A DNA stretch of 64,000 nt from Dicyema japonicum (taxonomy: Eukaryota; Dicyemida; Rhombozoa; Dicyemidae). The DNA is taken from NCBI GenBank assembly GCA_011109175.1, contig RDEW01000020.1, positions 743,273 through 807,272 on the forward strand, read 5' to 3'. The first letter of the stretch is position 1; each line of letters starts with the position of its first letter. Below, in pieces: positions 43,880 to 53,212 of this stretch. Made by a program: the position numbers and the translations under genes. The notes under the pieces were generated by a model. The model saw nothing but the letters and a program-made list of their open reading frames with translations. It made no database searches and was not told the DNA's origin.

Positions 43880-44720
43880 ATTCGCAAAACCCCAACTAAC
43901 TAAACAAGGAAAGAGCCATTAACTAAAGAGGAAAGCCAAGATTTGGGGTCGTCTATATCGGGGCACTCTCATGAGACACCGTATGTCTCTTCTCCGTAAA
44001 AAGCCCCAATTACAATGCGAGTTTCCACAAGCAATGTAATAAATCACCGATTCTTCTCGTTTTTCTTTCGTATTCGTCATCAATTTCAGATGCTAAATCC
44101 AATCCATGTGCTTCAATTTAGTTTCGTTTATAATTAGAACTTCCATCTGGATCGTGCTGGCTATAGCAACCAGCACTGAGGCCCGTTTCCGAAGAGAACG
44201 GGCATTAATCAGGGTTATCCTGACTACTTCTGGTTTTTTCGGTGGCTGCCCTCTCTTCTTAAGAGCACCACTCTCTTCTCTGTGTTGAAGCTTCTACTGT
44301 TTCTTTTTTAGAAGGTTTCTTATTATATGTCGTATTCCAGCCAGTCTGCCCATACATTCTAAACTCTGACTTTAATTTCTTATTCGTTCCAATTTTGGAA
44401 ACTTCACTTTCTCCATTATGGGCATTTTCTCGTTTTAGAAATAATTTTCCATTCGATTCTTTCCTTTTTTGGTCAATTTTGTTTTTCTTCGCAATGTTAG
44501 CTTCAACAGCCTTGGGGCATCTTCCATAATTGGCAAAGTGGGTGGATGAACCACAATTCACACACGACTTATTATTGTTTGTAACCTGTCACTGCGATCT
44601 TCTATGTGGCCTGAACAAACAAGACATCTTTTAACATATTTCCATTAGGACTGCAGTATGTTTCTCAACCTCGTTTTATATTCCTTCGTCTTGTAGCACC
44701 AGTGGCACCACTTATTCACC
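43880..44720 (-). mobile_element. LINE-derived insert: zinc-knuckle gag, endonuclease start and a LINE-like tail
   Basis: On the reverse strand: KRCLVCSGHIEDRSD then CVNCGSSTHFANYGRCPKAV (44620-44500, paired zinc knuckles of a jockey-type ORF1), basic KKNKIDQKRK, then VRITLINARSLRKRASVLVA and MEVLIINETKL (44225-44130, endonuclease N-terminus), and near 43920 TTTAGTTAGTTGGGGTTTTG with AATAAAT, like the family tail. Reverse transcriptase absent. Lies inside the Tigger element, splitting its transposase. Confidence 0.6.
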
Positions 44721-45304
44721 AGTGGCACCACACTCAATTTTCCGAAACATTTTAAATCATCACTAAGATGAGTGATGAAAACATTAAAAAGTTCTGTTGT
44801 CATACAAGTCCTTTTATTTGAATATCACAATATTTTTCAAAATCAAAATTTTTCAAACATCTTGGCCTTTTACTATCCCCAATAACAAAGGGTTTAATTT
44901 TTATAGTTACAGTTGCATTAGCACAAAGAGCTATAGTGATCCTCACTTTTGATTGTTTTATGCTTTTTCTATCTTAAGAAATAAAAATTTATTAACAATA
45001 AAATATTATTTATTAACTATGGGGGAGAGCGGCTGCTGAAATCACGGAGTAAGCGTTTCCGTGGACAACTGCGATGTCAATTCATTGCAGTTTCATCCAT
45101 GTTTAGCAATACTTCAGAGTCAACTTCTTTTAACTTATCAATCATATTTTGTCTATTGAAATTAATTTCATCTTGTGTTAAGCTGTTAGCTTCTCCATGA
45201 AGAACTTTTAGTTAAGATTAAATCTTACTTTAAATCTATGTAGCCAGCCTTTACTAAATTCAAGATCGTTGATTCCCAACTTTTCATCAATTATTTTAGC
45301 TTTT

Positions 45305-45640
45305 AATTTAATTTATTAACCCCGGATACACCGAAAAAGAAGTTAAAGTAAACAACTAGTTAAGTGTATCCAGTTTCCACTTCTACAGAAACAGTGTACA
45401 TCCTGAATAAGCATAAAAGGTAAGACGTCCATTACATGCAGTTGTGGAAACCACTCCAGTGGAGTGGGGAAGATTCAAATGATCCTTTTTCATGCCGGCC
45501 TGGCACTGGGCATCAACTATACAAGTGGATCACATGACGCCACTCTATTAGGAAGAGAGAGGAGGAACAGACAAGCAAGCAGAAAACTTCAACCAATTAA
45601 CCACGCATCACCACATGGCGCCACGGAGAAAAAAGTTTAA
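45305..45640 (-). repeat. SINE-H copy with type II tail
   Basis: Reverse complement aligns along its full length with 39292-39640, ending at TTATTAACCCCGGATACACC (45310-45330). It sits inside the Tigger transposon, so it is younger than that insertion. Confidence 0.8.
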
Positions 45641-46229
45641 GTGATGATATCTTCAGTAATAAAACCATTGATTGCATTCATTCTTGAAATCCATTCAACA
45701 AGGGAATTATCAGTTGATGATGTTTACCAGCTGGCTGTCTTGACTTGTTAATCATAGATTCAGTTTTCCCATTTTCACGATTTTTAAGAATTTCTGAAAG
45801 TGTTGAAATTCCCAAATAAAGGTTCATTTTTATTTCACAGATATGGGATAATTCTCTGAGAGTCATTTTTGGTGTATTTTTTATTCCACAAATCTTTCTT
45901 TTCTGAGCAATAGAAATTTCAGTCCTTTTTCTAACCATGTGGTACTGTTAAATTTTAAATTTTAATTTTAAATTAATTTAAATGTACAATAAAAACAAAA
46001 TAAATTAATCCGAAATTTTTAATAAATGTCTTTCAGATTGCGGATAATGAAGTTTCGGTTAATTGAAGCCTGTTTGTATGGAATCTTCGTAAAATTTTGC
46101 TGACTCATTAAAAAATTCGGATTATTGAAGTTTTCGGATGAATGAGGGTTTACTGTATTATAAGGTTGTGATAACCTGTCCACCAAGTTTACTATTAAAT
46201 TCGTCTGTTTAATAATTTTTAGTATCAAA

Positions 46230-46530
46230 AAGACATGGTCATATTTTGAATCATGTTGTTCCTTGTGGTACCATGTGACTACGTAATTGAATATTTCTAT
46301 TTTTTCTAGCGGCGTCATCGGATCCACCTTACTCAGGAAACGCCCAATGTCTGCCCGGCATTCAAAGGGATCCACCTTTTCATTACGCCTGGAGACTATT
46401 TTGACCTCTGGTGACGAGTTCTGGTTTTGACCTGCCTGGATGAGGCTATACTGGGACGCGTCAGGATCACGGGACTAGTTAGTTGAATTTTACTTCTGTT
46501 TTTTGGAATAATTTTATTTATTTAAGGCAT
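46230..46530 (+). repeat. SINE-H copy with type I tail
   Basis: GTGGTACCATGTGACTACGT, GGCGTCATCGGATCCACCTT, CTGCCCGGCATTCAAAGGGA, GGTGACGAGTTCTGG, GACGCGTCAGGATCACGGGA and CTAGTTAGTTGAATTTTACT. The head equals that of 39292 but the tail equals that of the LINE/28290 group. The reverse-strand ORF 46375-46019 is a shadow of this repeat. Confidence 0.7.
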
Positions 46531-47850
46531 CGTCATGTAGTCTGAATCAAATGCAACTAGATTAAGAATTTTTCTCTAAAGATTTTCCTCCTTCTTGGGC
46601 CAAAACAAATAAACATCACATCTATCAGAATGACGATTTATTTCTTCCAAAAAGGGTCTTTCTCTTCTCTACCCAAGTGGAGGGATAGCCATAATGACGT
46701 TTACTGGCAAAAAATGTGATGCTTCAAAAATTACTTCCAATCCGACCGTAGGAACTGGATAAAATCTAAACTGCCTATTCTAGAATCACTAATTATCCTC
46801 AGTCCAGAGATCTTCAAATTCTTTCAATCTTTAGACATGCGAGATTCAAGGTCAAGTATTAGTGCATTCCAATCTTTTTTGGTTTAGAAACATTATGTGT
46901 CAGTGTCCTCTGAGTCTTTTATTTAATTCATAGCATACAAGAGCTACATCAGAAGCTCAACCCTTAGATCAATAAATAGCTAAGAGCTTAAAAGTAGTTA
47001 ATTTTGGGAATGAGGACCATAGTACATCGTCCAAATTTTCTAATAGTAAAAAAACTATATTTTTATCATAATTGAGTTATTAGTAAAGAATTTATTATTT
47101 TTATCATAGTTGAGTTTTTTAGTAAAGAATTTATTATTTTTATCAATTTTGGCTGAGATGGTGACGTCTTTCAATTGTACGTATGTCTTAGGCACACCTT
47201 ATCAAAAACCATGACCTATACACAGTTTGTAAATCGAAGCATTTGATACAATTATTACTAAGACCCAATGGGGATTATTCTGGCACATATTACAAAAAAA
47301 TCATGCAGATCCTGCTACGATATTATGAATCATTCATCCTCTGCTCAGGGGCTTAGAATACACAGATAACAGCCTCAGAAAAATCGCACTCTCGAGAAGA
47401 GGGTGAAGGAGTCTAACAGATCGGATCATCCTGGGGGTAGCACAAGCGACGGGAAGGATGTAACTTTCTTATTGAGAATGCACATTATAATCATAGTAAA
47501 GAATTCATTAAATACTTGATTATCGACAATAAAATGTTGGTCGATTATTCATGCAGTCAGGTAATCCAGGGTAAATGCAAAAGTAGTTGTCAAGTTTCGA
47601 AAGTGACACACCTCACTAACTCAAATAGAAATTATTTCCACTTGGGCATTTCAAATAAAAAAAATCAATACTAATTTTAATTTTAATGAGCAAATATATT
47701 TTAAGAAAAATATTAATTTCTGAGAATGAGACATGCTCAATAAACAAAAATATCATGAAATACTAATTTAGAGGGAGTTAGTGAACTGGTACTGGTGGGT
47801 AGAATTCAATATCATCAAAATAGTCATAAATTAAAGTCTTAACTTTGCTG
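46531..47850. other. AT-rich spacer with a short tandem repeat
   Basis: No gene recognised. ATTTTTATCATAATTGAGTT ... AGTAAAGAATTTATT is repeated 2.3 times at 47059-47145 (unit 38-39 bp). TTTTGGCTGAGATGGTGACG at 47145 matches the probable LINE 5' start at 40955. Around 46925-46990 words shared with 57250-57330 occur (GAGCTCAACCCTTAGA-like), suggesting another dispersed repeat. Confidence 0.4.
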
Positions 47851-47859
47851 AGAAATATA

Positions 47860-48010
47860 TCAATAACAAGCGTCTACCAAAGAGAACACTTGGTCCTCTC
47901 TTGTTTGCCATAAAGATTGATGACTTCGCTAGTAATCTATGCTCTCCATTTAATGAATGGTATCTGCAATTGGAAGCCCAAGTAACACCGTGTTAAGACT
48001 TACTTGGGGA
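47860..48010 (+). pseudogene. Reverse-transcriptase fragment
   Basis: KRLPKRTLGPLLFAIKIDDF, then SNLCSPFNEWYL. The pattern G-x-LGPLLFA-I ... FN-x-WYL corresponds to the QGDPLGPLLF ... WYLDD region of a non-LTR reverse transcriptase; the QGDP is KRTL and the DD is lost. Probably a further member of the YLDD group. Confidence 0.45.
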
Positions 48011-50100
48011 AGATCAGGCAGATGTACTCATATGACGCTATCTGTTTTAAAATTTTGTAAAAAAGCCAAAAAGACCATACCTTGAAAAAATTAGGTTTTT
48101 TTGCGGCAAACTATGCGACTTTTAGCGTATTCCAGAAAAAATATAAATACTGGACGTGTCAATTGCTGTACTTAGTTTCCTGTTGAGTTGTATTTAGGAA
48201 ATTACAATTAACAGTCCCAAATATTAGACCAGGCTCTGGAAAACACTGAACTTGTCCCTAACAGGATTTTTGTCATTGATTAAGTCGTCAGTCATGTACT
48301 CTATGATTTTTAACCAATAGCATGATGGACTGAACTTTATGGGTAGAAAAATCATTATCGACATAGCCAAACAAAAAAACGAGAAGACAGTCCAACCATA
48401 TTTCCACAAAACGTGAATTACATGACAGTAGTTTTTTCCCACCTACAGCATTTTATTGTTCAGCAAGTATTTAGATGACCTATATTCAGTGTTCCTCCCC
48501 TTACTGTTCTTACACTTCTCTGCCTGACTCAGATTCGTCTAATTCTAATTCACAGTCCGTAAGGCAATGGAAATAATTATTTTAGACGAAGTGTAACAAT
48601 TAAATAAAGTTCAAGTGTACAAGATATGAAAATCTGGCATAAATTGTTTATATGACAGTCGGATTTACCCTCAGTTTTAACGCCATTAAGTCATAGGCTG
48701 ACATTACACGTGACTCACCTAGGTAGCGGTATTGATCACTTGAAGTGTTGAAAAAAAGTCGCAAGTACTTTTTTGGCAATCATGGAGACATAGATGGTGT
48801 CATATAAGAATTCCACAAAAAACAAAAATTAATATATACCTCCAAGGCGCGCATCAACTTCTCACGAACACTGTGGCCCGCATATACGTACTTTACTGAC
48901 AACACTTACACGGTTCCCTGATAAATGATTTCTGTTAGATTGACTTCGTCGTCAGACACCTCAATCAGATCATACTACGAGCTAATTCATTCCGATGAGC
49001 ACTCGGAACATAACAAATTTCGAATCACTCGGAAATCAAACAAATTTCGACAAAATGTTCGGAAGCTGTGGTGAAAATGGCCACAAAAATAACTCTTCCT
49101 CTTTATTATAAAAATCGATAAAAATGCTCTCCACATCTAATTGCTCACCGAGATCCTGGTCCGACTCCCAATGAGGTCATATGAGAAGGAATGTTCCACG
49201 ATGCTTCACGGATTGACGAGTGATGCCGTCATCAGTGATTCATCGCTACGAAATCAGACTGTCTCAGGACTTAAACAAAAGCAAAAAATAAAAAAAGATG
49301 TTAAGAGCACTTTCGTCGTCTTGGATTAATTTCTAGGATTTCTCTGCTTAAGCTGAGATGAGTAGTGAAAACATTACTACTCAGGCGTCGACAGAAGAGG
49401 ATTACAAATTTTTGAAAAAACATCAATCCTGACTCGTATATAACAGCACGTGGGTAGTAATAAAGAAGAATGAGAGTCACATGCGAACTCTATCGCAATA
49501 AGGCATTCTAACCGTCTCTTGTTGAAACAACATTTTTAACAACCACCAGAAAGCATATAACACGTGTGGATATTTTAACGACTATCACTTAATCTACCAG
49601 TATTTTAGAAAAAAAACTATGCATTCTCTCAGAATCACTATGAATATTTAAAAGTACACAATTTCAGACTAATGAACCCACCCAACTACTCTCAGAAAGA
49701 TCTCTCGGGTTTGAGCAACGTGTTTACTTTAAAAGACATATGGGAGAATCTACCAATTAACCGTTTTCACAGTATTAAGCTTCATTTATAGTCTCATGAA
49801 ATCAATGCAATATTCTTAAACCGTTATTTTACCAAAAAATACCAATAAGGAAGGTTCCAACGTTTTTTGAAATTACAAAAATGGAGATTGGTCAGAATAA
49901 TCCATTAAAAAGAAAATTTTATACTAATTTTATTCTCTCGTAGTTTCAGATGTGCATGTCCATGGCTAGATGGAACTGTAAATTTCACTTTCAGCCATAG
50001 AACTTGTTGTATATACGTGCCAAATACGTAAAGTTGAACTCTTATTTTAGAATCATTAACAAAGATGTGGTCATTAGCGATTTACCAGAAAACTCAAAAC
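48011..50100. other. AT-rich spacer with repeat scraps
   Basis: No gene recognised. 49195-49265 (GACGAGTGATGCCGTCATCA, GTGATTCATCGCTACGAAAT) is a worn 5' piece of the F3 family. A 62-codon ORF at 49141 covers it and is not considered coding. Confidence 0.4.
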
Positions 50101-50104
50101 TAAT

Positions 50105-50345
50105 GATCTGCACTTTACAAAGAGCCATATAAGCTATTGCTCCTTCTAGGCAGGACACACTTTATTTTAAGCAAAGAATAGTTATAAAATAATCGACGAG
50201 GGAGAACCTAGAAAAACTCTTTCACTTTCTATTTTCTTTTGGTTGGGTATGAGTCCTTTTGTAGACGATCCATTTCTGCAGTGAGATGTTCACTGATGAC
50301 GGCGTCACTTGTCAAGTCAAAGCATTGTAGATGTGTGGAACGCTT
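50105..50345 (-). repeat. F3 family copy
   Basis: Reverse strand: GACGCCGTCATCAGTGAACA, CACTGCAGAAATGGATCGTC, ATAAAGTGTGTCCTGCC, GAGCAATAGCTTATATGGCT, CTTTGTAAAGTGCAG. Runs the full length of the family. Confidence 0.75.
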
Positions 50346-50575
50346 CTTTTAAGTGAAAGAAACTGGTACCTACAGGAAAGTAACTACCAAAACGGACACT
50401 CCAGGATCCATCATATGTATCTAGTGTGGCGTATAACTCAAAGGTGGACTAAGAATCAATTTTCTTAAAAATAAACAAATTTTAAGAATTGATGTAAAAT
50501 TGTTAATTAATTTTTATTAAAATTTCTTGTTATTTTATTTTTTAGACTTTAATTAAATTAATTAATTAAACTGAG

Positions 50576-50794
50576 GTGTGTTGTGTCACTTTTTGTTTTC
50601 TCGAATCATTAAATTGGGGAAATTTGGTCTCTCGTGTAGCAAAATATCCTTCATTTGATTTAAATGGGATTTTGCTGTCTAATGAGAATTATCTCCGAAT
50701 CACTCATGTCGTGCCAAAGCTTCATCTTTACCTAGTGTTAACTGTAACTATGGAAATGTGTCTTAGAAAAGTTAGGAAATTTGATCTCATTTAG
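50576..50794 (+). other. Unassigned ORF, 72 codons
   Basis: No domain recognised; the hydrophobic stretch LHLYLVLTVTMEMCL is too weak to call a membrane segment. Likely chance or element debris. Confidence 0.15.
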
Positions 50795-51001
50795 ATCGAA
50801 TCAATCATCAATGAGAACAATCTAAAAGTCGTGAGATACTACGAGAAGATTAGTAGCTCTGACCCCCGATTGTACCACTAAACTACTCTTATAGAAAAAT
50901 TCTCCCATCATTGTTAAAATCATAAAAAATTGCAGTGAATTGTCAAAAAGTGTTTTATTTGAAAGTGGCATTTTTCGTGATGATTAGGTGAGGGCCGTCA
51001 A

Positions 51002-51268
51002 ATGTGGGGAATCGAGGTTGTCCCTTCTCAATACACGCAAAAGGGAGAACTGGTTCTGGTGGAAAATCTCATCAGGTGTTTTGGGAGTGATTTTGTTAGT
51101 ACTGAATCTCGTACTGGTTTCGATGAGATGTGGGCACTGCAAAATGATGACTCTGTTGTCGACTCCCATGACCACGTGGGCTCTCGTCTTCTTAGTTCAT
51201 CTAACATTTCCTGGATAGGCTATTCGTCGAAGAAGCCAAGACGGCTTACATTAAATCAGTTATGTTGA
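51002..51268 (+). other. Unassigned ORF, 88 codons
   Basis: WGIEVVPSQYTQKGELVLVE ... DEMWALQNDDSVVDSHDHVG. Open on three frames locally (also 51175-50984 on the reverse strand), so coding is uncertain. Not recognised. Confidence 0.2.
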
Positions 51269-51544
51269 TAAAAAAACTATTAAAAATATGGTGGTCGATC
51301 ACAATCACGTCATCGCCGATGAAAATTTCGTCTCTACTTGAAATCAATTTTTGTAACTGGCACAAATTTATTCAAGTCATCCCTTTGAAGAGACAACATT
51401 TTCAACGCACAAATGATTTATGGTTAAATTATTTAAGAAATAAATTATTGTGATTTAATTTATCAAAGTGTGAAAGTTAGTACACTTTTCCAAAAAATCA
51501 GATAATTCGAAATATAGGATTTTCTGTATATTTAATGTCACCGT

Positions 51545-53110
51545 CCATAGCGTGGACACTTATTATTATAAGCAACATTCGTAAAATCATATAGATATAA
51601 TTTCACTCGTGCAGCATTCAAAACAATCCTTCGAACAAACTTCTTCCAACCTCCTCGATCGTAAGAAAGCTTCCTCAACTCGCCCAGGTCTTCCCCACTT
51701 CTTAGATGTATGTTCACGAGCTTTAGATCTCCGTCAAGTATTTCAGGTTATGTAATACGCCGGCGTTCACTAAAGCACGGTCCCTGTCTCATAAGGTAGT
51801 CCTCTATTGCTATGTTGCTGGAGCGCCCAAGTCCATATGCAAGATATGTCCAAATAGCCTCCAGCGCATATCTGCAATTTCGAGACTTAGTGGACACGTG
51901 CAACATCTCATGTACAGCGATTCCTTTTTTATTTTTGCTGGCCAGTTCAGTCCTAGTAGGAATCTAAGTTGTCTCGGTGGAAAAAGTCTAGTCCAATTTG
52001 TTCGGTTATGGATGTTCCCCATGTCGATGAATTGTACATTAGGATCGGCTTGACAAAGGCTTCATACAGTCTCAAACGAAGTGATGTGCAGGATCGTCGT
52101 TTACCAATCCACTCTTTCTTCAACTTGTTCATCGTTACCCAAGCGAAACAGAAATACCTCCCCTGCTGACGGAATCTACAACTCGTAGATGCGGTTCCAG
52201 ATTTCTCCGGATTTGTGAAGAAGATGGACACCCACTAAGCCTCTCACTGTTCCACGCAAAAGAAAATCGGTTGGCTAAGAAATTTCCTTCCCCAATCGGC
52301 TTCCTTTGCAAGGATCAAAGAAGGTGGGGACAATGGAGACGCACAGGATTCGATGGCACGTTTGGTTGCGGAACTGGTATCACCTAACTAGTTGACTTTA
52401 CTTTTGTCTCTCTTTCTCGGTGATCTCTGGGTTAATAAATAAATACCCAAGTGAGAACCTTCCTTCTGGAAATATTTTGACTGTCTCCAGCCAAGTTTGT
52501 TTGTTTTTCGCCATGTTTCACTGATCTGCTTTCCATTCTCCTAATTTCCACAACATCAGTTGTTGCGGTGTTCATTCCAGTAACCATCAGTTCAGCTCAG
52601 CAGGGGCCACCTCGAGGAGTCGAAGTAGGGCCGATTTGTCTTCTGACACAAAGTCGACGTCGTCCGCATAGGCAATTTCAGAACTTCCGAAGATCTCGTA
52701 ATGACGCCTTCAGATATATGACAAATAGCAGGGGCGAAAGGGAATCTCCCTGGGGAGTACCAATATTGCACGTAAATTCACGAGGAAACGTCTTAAAGAC
52801 CAGCAATCTGAGCTTCGTGTTGGATAGCAACACTCTGATCATACTGACAGAATCAGGGTCCAAGAATTGTTCCAGTATCCTGAGAAGTAGATCACGACGG
52901 AACGTGTCAATGGCCCCAGAGAGGGCTATTCACAAAACTGTAGGTGCACTTTCAAATCTCTGGTTGATAGCGCAGCGCCACTTGTGGCTCCATACTACAT
53001 CCGCAGTGGATCTTCCTGTCCTGAATCTACTGTGACTAGGGGATAGATAGTTGTCCACTTGTTCTCTAATTCAGTTAAACGTAACTAATGCCAGAAGTTT
53101 CCGTAGGGTG
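51545..53110 (-). mobile_element. RTE-like LINE, interrupted by a 2A-LINE end
   Basis: Reverse strand, in order: SHSRFRTGRSTADVVWSHKW (about 53035-52975), ALSGAIDTFRRDLLLRILEQ (motif A Asp, about 52920-52870), CNIGTPQGDSLSPLLFVIYL (about 52770-52712), then after the insertion KPILMYNSSTWGTSITEQIG (about 52040-51985), then MRWRLFGHILHMDLGAPAT (about 51866-51810). Near 51640 the reading GWKKFVRRI-like sequence closes the ORF. The YxDD region falls in the gap and is missing. Same family as 40950-42010. Confidence 0.7.
52235..52460 (+). mobile_element. 2A-LINE 3' end nested in the RTE-like LINE
   Basis: Opposite orientation to its host. Matches the 5235-5005 fragment: AGAAAATCGGTTGGCTAAGA, TTCCCCAATCGGCTTCC, then the tail GGTATCACCTAACTAGTTGA, TCTCTCTTTCTCGGTGATCT and GGTTAATAAATAAATA. 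The host ORF resumes on both sides. Confidence 0.7.
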
Positions 53111-53212
53111 TTTAGCAGGATTATTGGACGTAGGTTTTCTAAAATTTAAATACTGAAATTAATAGTGAATTAAAAAAATAATAAAACTGTCATATTATTT
53201 TTAAATAATTAG

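Larger units (their letters stand above)
43099..46155 (-). mobile_element. Tigger (pogo/Tc1-mariner) DNA transposon with nested insertions
   Basis: Terminal inverted repeats CAGTAAACCCTCATTAATCC (43099) and, inverted, CAGTAAACCCTCATTCATCC (46155), both flanked by TA. Transposase pieces on the reverse strand in order: helix-turn-helix start RKRTEISIAQKRKICGIKNT (45938-45660); LNMDETAM (first catalytic Asp, about 45095-45070); TIALCANATVTIKIKPFVIG (about 44940-44880); LLIDNAPSHVLMKIFENIEI (second Asp, about 43850-43790) and NAHLQPMVAGIIKNFKHYYR. Interrupted by a SINE-H at 45305-45640 and by a LINE-derived block at 43880-44720. Stops and shifts make it inactive. Confidence 0.88.

Noticed and set aside
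46019-46375. 118-codon reverse ORF beginning MDPFECRADIG
   Set aside because: The same sequence occurs at 28290-28530 as part of SINE-H, and the ORF continues into the Tigger inverted end; not a gene.
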